Of a stretch of DNA of 46,071 nucleotides, positions 32,928 through 40,885 are shown in pieces. Origin of the DNA: an uncultured Oribacterium sp. (lineage in GTDB: Bacteria; Bacillota; Clostridia; Lachnospirales; Lachnospiraceae); NCBI GenBank assembly GCA_900770445.1, contig CAAGKO010000018.1:1-46071 (forward strand), given 5' to 3'. Positions within the stretch are counted from its first letter, which is position 1. Each line of letters begins with the position of its first letter. A model generated the notes under the pieces. That model had not been told where the DNA came from, made no database searches, and was given only the letters and a program-made list of their open reading frames with translations. A program made the position numbers and the translations under genes.

Positions 32928-34121
32928 TTATGCATTTTCTGTTGTCTCTTCAGCCACAGCTGCTGTTTCTGTAAGTGGCGCCTCAACGATCGGAGCCTCT
33001 GCTTCGACCGCAGCCACAGTCTTCTCCTGGCGCTTCTCATCCTGTGGATACGGCTTCCGATCCTTCTTCTTCATGAAGATGATCACATGACGGAACGGTT
33101 CCTCACCCTCGGAACGGGTGGTCACATAGCGATCATTCTGCAGTGCGCTGTGGATGATCCGACGCTCATATGGGTTCATCGGCTCGAGTGCCACCGGCTT
33201 TCTGGAGCGACGAACCTTATACGCGATGTTTCTCGCAAGGTTACGAAGGGTTGCCTCTCTTCTGGAACGATAGTCCTCGGTATCGAGCTTTACGCGGATG
33301 TAATCCTCCTTGTGCTCCTTATTGATGACGAGGGAGGTCAGATACTGCAGCGAATCGAGTGTCTGTCCACGCTTACCAATCAGGATTCCCATGTCCGGGC
33401 CTTCCATATTGAGGAGAAGCTCATTATTGGCATGATCGAAGGATGCGCTGATGTTGACGTCCATGTTCATCCCCTTCATAAGAGTCGTGATGAACTCTTC
33501 GGCCTGCTTCTGTGCTGCCGCTGCTTCCTCTGAGGAAACCGGCTTGATCTCGTGTACCTTATGCTCCGGCTCCGGGGTATTCAGGATGGACATGTCCTTT
33601 ACCTCGTAGCCACCGCGCGGATAGCGCTTACCGGAAACACGGTCATTACGACGCTCACCACGATTTCCCCGATCATTACGCTCATTGCGATCACGTCTCG
33701 GACGACGCTCACTGCGCTCACGACGCTCCGGACGTGCCGTGCGATCTGTATCCGCTCTGTTCTCGGACTTCGGGCTCTCATCCTTCGGATCTGCTACATC
33801 CTCAGCCTTCTTCTCTGCAGGCGCTGCGACCGGCTTTTCCGTAAGCGGCTTCTTCGGAGCGGCTGGCACCGGCTTCTTTTCCACTGCCTTACCGCTCGTG
33901 ATATTATGAATCTCCTTCTCGAGACGCTCGAGCTCGGACTTCTGAGAAGCCGCCTTTACGGAAGCCTCGATGATCCATGGCTTCGCACCGATACCGAAAA
34001 GACCCGACTTACCCTCGACGAGGACCGTGTAATCCAGGCGATCAGATGTGATCCCAAGCTGAATCAGGGCCTTGGTGATGGCTTCATCCTTGGTTTTGGC
34101 TGAAACTCTGATTTTATCCAT
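32928..34121 (-). CDS. jag: RNA-binding protein Jag/KhpB (Jag_N, KH and R3H domains)
   Basis: 397 residues, longer than typical (about 210-330). The Jag_N domain covers residues 1-55 (VSAKTKDEAITKALIQLGI). A long low-complexity linker (about 75-180), rich in Lys/Glu and then in Arg/Asp/Asn (RNERNDRGNRGERRND), follows. A KH domain (about 215-290, GILIGKRGQTLDSLQYL) and an R3H domain (RREATLRNLARNIAYKV, then ERRIIHSALQ) end the ordered part; the tail is Glu/Ala/Thr-rich. Homologues bind many RNAs with KhpA and affect cell division and elongation. It is 11 nt after yidC, the usual partner. The Arg-rich linker could itself bind RNA. Confidence 0.94.
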   Translation of the reverse strand: MDKIRVSAKTKDEAITKALIQLGITSDRLDYTVLVEGKSGLFGIGAKPWIIEASVKAASQKSELERLEKEIHNITSGKAVEKKPVPAAPKKPLTEKPVAAPAEKKAEDVADPKDESPKSENRADTDRTARPERRERSERRPRRDRNERNDRGNRGERRNDRVSGKRYPRGGYEVKDMSILNTPEPEHKVHEIKPVSSEEAAAAQKQAEEFITTLMKGMNMDVNISASFDHANNELLLNMEGPDMGILIGKRGQTLDSLQYLTSLVINKEHKEDYIRVKLDTEDYRSRREATLRNLARNIAYKVRRSRKPVALEPMNPYERRIIHSALQNDRYVTTRSEGEEPFRHVIIFMKKKDRKPYPQDEKRQEKTVAAVEAEAPIVEAPLTETAAVAEETTENA

Positions 34122-34132
34122 GATAAACCTCT

Positions 34133-35464
34133 TTACTTCTTGTTCTTCTCGTTCTTCTCATCATACATCTGAACCATATTGGCCTTCGATGCCAGAGATC
34201 CCGGTGCTGCATTACGGTTGTAATACTCTGTGGACTCCTTTGTCTTCGCACTCTGCTTTGCGATGACGGCCATGCGGTTCTCCTCGGCCGTATTTGCCAT
34301 CGCCTTTGCCTTCTCGATGCGCTTCTCTACAGACTTCTCATCGATTGGCGGCAGACCCTTCTTCGCACGCTTCTTATTGGTCTTTTCCATCGAAGCCTGC
34401 AGAAGCTCCTGATCCGAGAACTTACCGAAGTACTTGTTCATCATGATCTGCTGAATGATCATAAAGAAGGAAGAAGCACACCAGTACAGACCGATACCAG
34501 ATGCGAAGGTGAAGCAGAACCATACCGACATAAGCGGCATCATCATGTTCATGCTCTTCATCATCTGCGCGGACTGATCATTGCCCTCTGCCATACCTGC
34601 ATTCTGTGCAGTCATGAGCTTCGCACTCAGGTACTGCAGAAGACCGGCGAGGATCGGGATGATCCAGTAAACGTTCGGTACGAAGCCCATCGCACTCGGT
34701 GCAGTGGAGAGGTTGATACCGAGGAAGTTATTGATATGTGCGGACTGCTCTGCAGCGGTCTGAATCGCATTGACCGCATTTGTATCGGTGAACACACCCT
34801 GAAGTGCGGTCCACTGACTCGGGTTCAGCTTGTACAGGAAATCGATGATGAAGTTCCCGATCTGATCTGCCGTGTAGGAGACATTCTCACCGACACCGAG
34901 ATTATGAAGCTGTGCCAGGATGTTCTTCATACCGTTATCGGTCGCGAAATCCACGAGCTTCTGAGCTGCGGAGGAACCACCGATGGCATTCATGACGTTC
35001 TCGTAGATGGAGTATACATGCGGAACGTAGGCAGGGATGTTCATGATGATACGATACAGCGCGAAGATGATCGGCATCTGAAGAAGAAGCGGCAGACATC
35101 CACCGGTCATGGATGTACCATACTTCTCATAGAGGGCCTTCATCTCCTCCTGCTGCGCCATCATGGACGCATTGTCCGTTTTATTCTTATACTTATCCTG
35201 GATCGCCTTCATCTCCGGCTGCATGATCTGCATCATACGGGAAGACTTCTGCTGGTTAAGGCTGGTCGGGAAAAGAAGAATTCTCATGACGAGGGTAAAG
35301 ATAATGATCGCGAGACCGATATTACCGATACCGATTTTCTCGAGCGAAAGATAGATCACATTCATGATCACGCCGAGTACATTTACGATGATATTCCAGA
35401 TCGGTCCCAGAATAGGAATCGTTGACGTATTTTTTGTAAGTACAACTAAGGATAAAAAGTCCAA
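34133..35464 (-). CDS. yidC: Membrane protein insertase YidC/Oxa1
   Basis: 443 residues. Five membrane spans of the YidC core: near 30-55 (GLAIIIFTLVMRILLFPTSL holds the conserved Arg of the hydrophilic groove), 120-140 (GGCLPLLLQMPIIFALYRII), about 255-275, 290-315 and 325-345. The extracytoplasmic region between spans 2 and 3 has an extra stretch of about 90 residues not found in Bacillus SpoIIIJ. No lipobox is seen, unlike many Firmicutes YidC. The C-terminal tail (about 360-443) is Lys-rich and may bind the ribosome. It inserts membrane proteins with or without Sec. Confidence 0.96.
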   Translation of the reverse strand: MDFLSLVVLTKNTSTIPILGPIWNIIVNVLGVIMNVIYLSLEKIGIGNIGLAIIIFTLVMRILLFPTSLNQQKSSRMMQIMQPEMKAIQDKYKNKTDNASMMAQQEEMKALYEKYGTSMTGGCLPLLLQMPIIFALYRIIMNIPAYVPHVYSIYENVMNAIGGSSAAQKLVDFATDNGMKNILAQLHNLGVGENVSYTADQIGNFIIDFLYKLNPSQWTALQGVFTDTNAVNAIQTAAEQSAHINNFLGINLSTAPSAMGFVPNVYWIIPILAGLLQYLSAKLMTAQNAGMAEGNDQSAQMMKSMNMMMPLMSVWFCFTFASGIGLYWCASSFFMIIQQIMMNKYFGKFSDQELLQASMEKTNKKRAKKGLPPIDEKSVEKRIEKAKAMANTAEENRMAVIAKQSAKTKESTEYYNRNAAPGSLASKANMVQMYDEKNEKNKK

Positions 35465-35478
35465 GATTTACCTCCGGA

Positions 35479-35691
35479 TTAGGGAACAGGATCATAACCG
35501 CCCTTGGCCCATGGATTGCATCGCAGGATGCGCCATGCCGCCAACAATGAACCTTTGATACACCCGTACTTTCTGATTGCTTCAATGGCGTATTGAGAGC
35601 AAGTCGGTGTATATTTGCAGTGAGCACCGATATAAGGCGAGATACACTTCTGATATCCTCGAATCAAACCCACCATGAGTTTCGAAATCAT
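35479..35691 (-). CDS. yidD: Membrane protein insertion efficiency factor YidD
   Basis: 70 residues, normal size. An amphipathic N-terminal helix (about 1-16) is followed by the family core: YQKCISPYIGAHCKYTPTCS with its three Cys, and RCNPWAKGGYDPVP at the end. It helps YidC-mediated insertion. The gene lies 76 nt after rnpA and 14 nt before yidC. Confidence 0.96.
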   Translation of the reverse strand: MISKLMVGLIRGYQKCISPYIGAHCKYTPTCSQYAIEAIRKYGCIKGSLLAAWRILRCNPWAKGGYDPVP

Positions 35692-35767
35692 ATATACGCC
35701 CTCCGGATGTGTATTATGAAGTACCGTTTTTCTACGTCACACATCCCATTGTCCCACTTCGATACCA

Positions 35768-36136
35768 CTATGCGTCCGGCGTCTTCTGCGCCTCCGCATC
35801 TTTCATAAAGATATGATGCCTGTTCAAAAGATTGAGATACTGCTGCTCAATCTGCTGATAAGTACAGTAATTCGCCTTTCCGCGAATCACGATGATGATG
35901 TCTAGCCCCTGTTTCACTCTGAAATCATTTAATCTGAAGATTTCACGCATCTTCCGCGCAAATGTATGACGCACGACCGAGTTTCCGATCTTCTTCGAAC
36001 AGGAAACACCTAAACGGTTATGCCTGCATCCGTTCTCACAAACATACATCACGAGCGCGCTCGACGCATACGATCGGCCGGTCTGATAAGCTCTCTGAAA
36101 ATCACTGTTCTTTTTTACGGATGGAAATCGCTTCAT
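35768..36136 (-). CDS. rnpA: Ribonuclease P protein component
   Basis: 122 residues. The central signature GVSCSKKIGNSVVRHTFARKMREIFR corresponds to the RNR motif; here the segment is VVRHTFARKMRE, where Clostridia often have VVRHRLTRLVRE, so the middle Arg is Thr. The N-terminal KRFPSVKKNSDFQRAYQTGRS is typical. It helps the RNase P RNA bind and cut pre-tRNA leaders. It sits 168 nt after rpmH, with a terminator hairpin in between. Confidence 0.95.
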   Translation of the reverse strand: MKRFPSVKKNSDFQRAYQTGRSYASSALVMYVCENGCRHNRLGVSCSKKIGNSVVRHTFARKMREIFRLNDFRVKQGLDIIIVIRGKANYCTYQQIEQQYLNLLNRHHIFMKDAEAQKTPDA

Positions 36137-36264
36137 CTTCTCAAAAAACCTCTCCCGCCTGTTTATTTCTGTTCAATGCTGTCGACTCGTCTCCTCCCGG
36201 ATGTCTCTCTCAGGCACAGCGCGCCCACAGAACACCCTCCGGAAAAGACACGGATATATGAAAA

Positions 36265-36288
36265 AAGACCGCTTTCAAAAGCGGTCTT
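36265..36288 (-). terminator. Terminator/attenuator between rpmH and rnpA
   Basis: A perfect 10-bp stem (AAGACCGCTT/AAGCGGTCTT) with a 4-nt loop and then a T-run on the minus strand. It lies 17 nt after the rpmH stop, so it probably lets rpmH be made in excess over rnpA. Confidence 0.9.
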
Positions 36289-36304
36289 CATCATATGTCG
36301 TGGA

Positions 36305-36448
36305 TTAAACGGTTAATGCTGCTCTACCTTTTGCTCTTCTGGCAGCCAGTACCTTTCTACCGCCTGCGGTTGCCATTCTGGCTCTGAATCCATGAACCTT
36401 GGATCTCTGTCTGGTCTTTGGCTGTAAAGTCATCTTGCCCTTGTGCAT
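36305..36448 (-). CDS. rpmH: 50S ribosomal protein L34
   Basis: 47 residues, highly basic. The core KTRQRSKVHGFRARMA and TAGGRKVLAARRAKGR is that of bL34. I take the ATG at 36448 (MHKGKMTLQPK...), which has a strong AAAGGAGG 9 nt upstream; the family usually starts near the second Met (MTLQPK), so this protein has about three to five extra N-terminal residues. The C-terminus ends RAALTV instead of the usual KRLSA-type end because the stop lies a little further on. Confidence 0.95.
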   Translation of the reverse strand: MHKGKMTLQPKTRQRSKVHGFRARMATAGGRKVLAARRAKGRAALTV

Positions 36449-36479
36449 ATACTGACACCTCCTTTTCTGATAATCTTTC

Positions 36480-36603
36480 AGGACTCCATTGAATTTTCAG
36501 TTTTCAATGTTGGACTCCTTTAATAGCCCTTCGTCCTGAAGTAACTTCAGATCTAGGGTAAACATCGCTTGTATATTATATAGAAAAGCTTTTTTTTCGT
36601 CAA
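36480..36603 (-). promoter_or_regulatory. rpmH promoter and leader hairpins
   Basis: On the minus strand TTGACG (36603-36598), 17 bp including an A8 tract, and a perfect TATAAT (36580-36575) give a start near 36568. The 120-nt leader contains CTGAAGT-A-ACTTCAG (36537-36551) and a longer AGGAGTCCA...TGGACTCCT-type hairpin (36480-36521) just before the ribosome site. The hairpins could regulate L34 synthesis; that is inferred. Confidence 0.7.
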
Positions 36604-36619
36604 TCCTTTATTTATGCAC

Positions 36620-36828
36620 TTTATCAACATTTTTATCCACTTTTCAACAGTATAAAAATCTGTCCACAAATTGTGTATAAAATGTGGATAAGTGGAGTAC
36701 CAGGCTGACTAAAATTTTAAAAAAGCACAGAATTGCGCCATTTTGATGTGGAAAAACAGATGTTCACAAGTGCTTATCCACAGACTAAGTGGCATTGCCT
36801 TGCTATTCTATCCACAATCGTTTATAAT
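36620..36828 (+). promoter_or_regulatory. oriC part 1: DnaA-box cluster and dnaA promoter
   Basis: This AT-rich gap between rpmH and dnaA holds DnaA boxes (consensus TTATCCACA). Perfect copies are at 36683-36691 (minus) and 36774-36782 (plus). One-mismatch copies are at 36621-36629, 36633-36641, 36672-36680 (minus) and 36808-36816. The dnaA promoter is TTGCTA (36800-36805), 17 bp, TATAAT (36823-36828); the last box lies inside its spacer, so DnaA can repress its own gene. Confidence 0.85.
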
Positions 36829-36861
36829 TTATTCGTGATTTTATCGTTTAAGGAGCATCTC

Positions 36862-38238
36862 ATGAACGATTTTGAGACGATTAGAAAAAACTGGGATGAT
36901 ATTCTGAAGAATATGAAGGAGGAGCATGACATCCTCCCGGTATCCTTTGATACATGGCTGAAACCGCTCAGACTGTTTGACTTTATCAACGGTCAGCTGC
37001 TGATTCTCGTACCGGAAGAAGGCTATATCAAGTATCTCGATAAGAAGTATTCCTTATTTTTAAAGGTAGCGGTCGAAGAAAAGACCGGCATTCCTGTCGA
37101 GATTCTTTTTATGGTGGAAAAAGATGCCCGTGACTATGTGAAACGTCTTCAGGGTTTATCCAGCGAGAAAAAAGATCCGGAAGTGCTGTTTGCTGAAACG
37201 CTGAAGGAAGCAAATCTGAATAGTGAATATACCTTTGACACCTTCGTCGTCGGTTCGAGTAACAACCTGGCACATGCAGCATCCCTCGCGGTCGCTGAGT
37301 CACCGGGCGAGATCTATAACCCGCTCTATATCTATGGAGGCGCCGGTCTCGGAAAGACGCATCTGATGCATTCGATTGCACACTTTATATTAAGAAATAA
37401 TCCGAACGCGAAGATCCGTTATGTTACCTCGGAAACCTTCATTAACGAGTTTGTCGATTCCATCCGAAACAAGAACAACATGTCGCCGGCTGATTTCCGT
37501 AACCGCTACCGCGAGCTCGATGTTCTGCTGATCGATGATATCCAGTTTATTATAGGTAAGGAAGGAACTCAGGAGGAGTTTTTCCATACCTTTAATACAC
37601 TGTACGAAAACAAGAAGCAGATCGTCATCGCATCCGATAAACCGCCGAAAGACATCGATAACCTCGAGGATCGACTCCGTTCACGATTCGAGGTCGGTCT
37701 CATCGTCGATATTCAGATGCCAGACTTTGAAACACGTATGGCTATCCTTCGTAAGAAGGAAGAACTCATGAATGTTAACATTGACAACGAAATCATCAAG
37801 TATATCGCGACGAATATCAAGTCGAACATCCGAGAACTCGAGGGCGCGCTGACGAAAATCGTCGCCATGTCCCGCCTGAAGGGCCAGTCCATCGATCTTG
37901 CACTCGCCGAGGATCTTCTAAAAGACCACATCACACCGGATGGTCCGAAGGAAGTGACACCGGAACTGATCATCACCACCGTCGCAGAACACTTCGGCAT
38001 CACAAATCTCGAGATCGCTTCGCAGAAGAAAAGCAAGGAGATCGTCTATCCTAGACAGCTTGCGATGTACCTCTGCCGTACGATGACCGAAGCGCCCCTG
38101 AAAACCATAGGCGAGTACCTCGGTGGACGCGATCATACGACGATTATGCATGGTATCGATAAGATATCCACAGAATTACGCACAAACGAACAATTGAAAT
38201 CCACAATTGAGACCCTCAAGAAAAAAATCTCACCTTGA
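36862..38238 (+). CDS. dnaA: Chromosomal replication initiator DnaA
   Basis: 458 residues from the ATG at 36862, which has AAGGAG 6 nt upstream; the longer frame from 36733 is upstream of the promoter. Domain I (about 1-85, WDDILKNMKEEHDILPVSFDTWLKPL) binds helpers. A short linker is followed by the AAA+ domain III with Walker A YGGAGLGKTHLM, Walker B LLIDDIQF, sensor SDKPPKD and box VII. Domain IV ends with the DnaA-box reader GGRDHTTIMHGIDKI. It unwinds oriC and loads the helicase. Confidence 0.98.
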   Translation: MNDFETIRKNWDDILKNMKEEHDILPVSFDTWLKPLRLFDFINGQLLILVPEEGYIKYLDKKYSLFLKVAVEEKTGIPVEILFMVEKDARDYVKRLQGLSSEKKDPEVLFAETLKEANLNSEYTFDTFVVGSSNNLAHAASLAVAESPGEIYNPLYIYGGAGLGKTHLMHSIAHFILRNNPNAKIRYVTSETFINEFVDSIRNKNNMSPADFRNRYRELDVLLIDDIQFIIGKEGTQEEFFHTFNTLYENKKQIVIASDKPPKDIDNLEDRLRSRFEVGLIVDIQMPDFETRMAILRKKEELMNVNIDNEIIKYIATNIKSNIRELEGALTKIVAMSRLKGQSIDLALAEDLLKDHITPDGPKEVTPELIITTVAEHFGITNLEIASQKKSKEIVYPRQLAMYLCRTMTEAPLKTIGEYLGGRDHTTIMHGIDKISTELRTNEQLKSTIETLKKKISP

Positions 38239-38412
38239 CCTTCGGATCATACCTTTATTTGTTCACAGTGTGTGAAGTAACTGTCAACCGAGTTGTCAGA
38301 TGCTGAAAATGACGTAATTATGCCGTGAAAATGACTTTTTCACATTTCCACAGCCCCTAATAATAGTACTAGCAATTAAAAGAATTAATTAAATATAAAG
38401 AGAGGCCGCCTC
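38239..38412 (+). promoter_or_regulatory. oriC part 2: probable unwinding element between dnaA and dnaN
   Basis: A degenerate DnaA box TTTCCACAG (38345-38353) is followed directly by CCCC and then by triplets TAA TAA TAG TAC TAG CAA (38358-38375) and a strongly AT-rich tail up to the dnaN ribosome site. This order (box, GC cluster, DnaA-trios, AT-rich DNA) fits the basal unwinding system described for Bacillus subtilis oriC. Confidence 0.6.
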
Positions 38413-39534
38413 ATGAAACTACAATTCAAGAAAACTGACCTGATCAACGCGATCAATATCGTATCAAAAGCTGTTCCATCGAAAACCACGATGTCGATTC
38501 TCGAGTGCATCCTCGTTGATGCATCGAATGGAAAAATCGAACTCGTAGGTAACGATGCAGAATTTGGTATTCAAACCGTTTGTAACGGTACCATCATTGA
38601 AGCAGGTAAGGTCGCACTGGAAGCAAAGATTTTCTCAGAAATCATCCGTCGTCTTCCGGAAGCATCCGGTATCGAGGTTACGATTGAAACCGATGAGCAT
38701 AATAATACCGTCATCACCTGTGAGAATTCCGTATTTAAAATCGCCGGTCGTGACGGTAATGAATTCACAGCTCTTCCGAAGATCGATAAAAACCAGTCCG
38801 TGTCACTCTCCCAGTTCATGTTGCGTCAGATTATTTCACAGACCATCTTCTCTATCGCTGCAAACGACAGTAATAAAAAGATGACCGGCGAACTTTTCGA
38901 GGTCAATGAAGATGACTTTACCGTCACTTCCCTCGATGGTCACCGTATTTCGATCCGTCGCATCAAGCTGAATCAGAATTATGATGCTGCGAAGGCGATC
39001 GTTCCAGGTAAGGCACTGAACGAGCTAAGTAAGATTCTGTCCGGCGGAGTATATGACGAAGTCATCGTTTACTTCTCCATGAATCACATCATGTTTGAGT
39101 TTAATGACACTCTCGTCGTAACCCGCCTCATCGATGGTGATTACTTCCATGTAGCACAGATGCTGTCTGAGGATTATGAAACGAAAATTACAGTCAATCG
39201 TAAGAACTTCCTCGACTGTCTCGATCGTTCGACGATTTTCGTAAAGGATAACGACAAGCAGCCGCTGGTTCTGAAGATCGAGGAAAATGTACTCGGCCTG
39301 AAGATCAAGACCGACCTCGGTACGATGGATGCAGAAATCGCCATCCGGAAAACAGGAAACGATCTGATGATCGGTTTCAATCCGAAGTACCTCGTGGATG
39401 CACTTCGTGCGATCGAGGATGAGGAGGTCACGATCTATATGTCGATTCCTCGTTCTCCATGCTTCATCCGCGATGATAAGAAGACCTACAATTACATGAT
39501 TCTGCCTGTAAATTTCAACGCAGACGCATATTGA
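38413..39534 (+). CDS. dnaN: DNA polymerase III beta sliding clamp
   Basis: 373 residues in three repeated clamp domains (about 1-125, 130-250 and 255-373). Family phrases include KTTMSILECILVDAS, EFTALPKI near the first border, LDGHRISIR, VVTRLIDGDYFHV and the C-terminal MILPVN. The clamp tethers polymerases, including the DinB encoded at 16,368. GAGAGG lies 8 nt before the ATG. It is 174 nt after dnaA. Confidence 0.98.
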   Translation: MKLQFKKTDLINAINIVSKAVPSKTTMSILECILVDASNGKIELVGNDAEFGIQTVCNGTIIEAGKVALEAKIFSEIIRRLPEASGIEVTIETDEHNNTVITCENSVFKIAGRDGNEFTALPKIDKNQSVSLSQFMLRQIISQTIFSIAANDSNKKMTGELFEVNEDDFTVTSLDGHRISIRRIKLNQNYDAAKAIVPGKALNELSKILSGGVYDEVIVYFSMNHIMFEFNDTLVVTRLIDGDYFHVAQMLSEDYETKITVNRKNFLDCLDRSTIFVKDNDKQPLVLKIEENVLGLKIKTDLGTMDAEIAIRKTGNDLMIGFNPKYLVDALRAIEDEEVTIYMSIPRSPCFIRDDKKTYNYMILPVNFNADAY

Positions 39535-39536
39535 GC

Positions 39537-39579
39537 AAATGCATAATTATACATAAATCAAACTTATAATTATGCATTT
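39537..39579. repeat. AT-rich perfect inverted repeat between dnaN and recF
   Basis: Fifteen-base arms (AAATGCATAATTATA at 39537-39551 and its exact complement at 39565-39579) around a 13-nt loop, starting 2 nt after the dnaN stop. No T-run follows. It may act as an operator, an mRNA end-stabiliser or a weak terminator. A GC-rich stretch with GCGCC/GGGCGC (39630-39647) fills the rest of the gap. Confidence 0.65.
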
Positions 39580-39666
39580 CAAAAAATGACACGATATTGA
39601 TGCGTCTGCCAGACAGACATCATAAGGCCCCGGCGCCCTATGGGCGCTACGCTCGCGTGCTATAGA

Positions 39667-40785
39667 ATGATAATTGAAACACTGGAATTAAAGAATTACA
39701 GAAATTATGACCATCTGAAACTAGAGCTGAGTCCCGGAACGAATATTTTCTTCGGCGATAATGCACAGGGTAAAACCAATGTACTCGAAGCCATCTTTCT
39801 GGCCTGTACATCGAAATCCTACCGGATCACTCATGACCGGGATCTGATCCAGTTCGGTCATGATGAAGCACATATCAAGATGGAGACCCGTAAACGCAAG
39901 GTACCCTACCGTGTTGATATGCACCTGAAGAAAAATAAACCGAAGGGCATCGCCATCGATGAGATTCCGATCCGTCATGCCTCGGAACTCTTCGGTATCG
40001 CGAATGTCGTCTGCTTCAGTCCGGAGGATCTCAGTCTCATCAAGGATGGACCGGCGCTTCGGCGCCGTTTCATGGATCTCGAGCTCTGCCAGCTGGATAA
40101 AGTGTATCTGTACAATCTGGCCAGATACAACCGAACACTCAATCAGCGGAACAAGCTGCTGAAGGATATGATCGTTCGTCCGGGCCTGGCCGATACCATG
40201 CCTGTATGGAATGAACAGCTCTGCCTCTACGGCGAGCAGGTCATCACCATCCGGAATGCGTTTATCCGGGAGCTTCAGAGCATCATCGGTCGCATCCATC
40301 ATCAACTGACCGGTGGTGTCGAGGAGCTCAGCATCAGTTATGATCGGAATGTCACCGCAGAAAATTTTGCGACGATGCTCGAGCGAAGTTGCGAACAGGA
40401 GAAACGTCAGCATCTGACGCTGGTCGGACCGCATCGCGATGATCTCTGCTTTACGATCGATGGAAAGGATATCCGGAAATTCGGATCGCAGGGTCAGCAA
40501 CGGACGGCAGCGCTCGCGCTGAAGCTGAGTGAAATCGAGCTCGTACAGAAGCGCATCGATGATCATCCGATTCTGCTGCTCGATGATGTACTGTCGGAGC
40601 TGGATTCGAAGAGACAGAATTATCTCCTCGATCTTCTCAGCGATACACAGAACATCATCACCTGTACCGGACTTGATGAGTTCGTCAATCATCGTTTTCA
40701 TATCGATGAGCTCTTCCATGTAGTGAATGGAACGGCGACGAAGGTTGAAAATCTGAAGACACTGTACAGCACGTCAGAAAAATAA
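39667..40785 (+). CDS. recF: DNA replication and repair protein RecF
   Basis: 372 residues. The N-terminal LELKNYRNY is the family start, which selects the ATG at 39667 over an in-frame one at 39640; no good ribosome site precedes either. Walker A is GDNAQGKTNVLEA (about 33-45), the ABC signature is SQGQQRTAALALK, and Walker B/D-loop is LLLDDVLSELD. It loads RecA onto gapped DNA with RecO and RecR. The small S4-domain gene yaaA/rlbA that often separates dnaN and recF is absent. Confidence 0.95.
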   Translation: MIIETLELKNYRNYDHLKLELSPGTNIFFGDNAQGKTNVLEAIFLACTSKSYRITHDRDLIQFGHDEAHIKMETRKRKVPYRVDMHLKKNKPKGIAIDEIPIRHASELFGIANVVCFSPEDLSLIKDGPALRRRFMDLELCQLDKVYLYNLARYNRTLNQRNKLLKDMIVRPGLADTMPVWNEQLCLYGEQVITIRNAFIRELQSIIGRIHHQLTGGVEELSISYDRNVTAENFATMLERSCEQEKRQHLTLVGPHRDDLCFTIDGKDIRKFGSQGQQRTAALALKLSEIELVQKRIDDHPILLLDDVLSELDSKRQNYLLDLLSDTQNIITCTGLDEFVNHRFHIDELFHVVNGTATKVENLKTLYSTSEK

Positions 40786-40885
40786 AATGCGTGTATGTAT
40801 ACCTTTTCAGTTATGCATCACGACAGGATAGTAACAATTGCAGTTTCCTGCTGTTTCCGGCGGGTAGTCAAAGGAGAAAGCTTCA

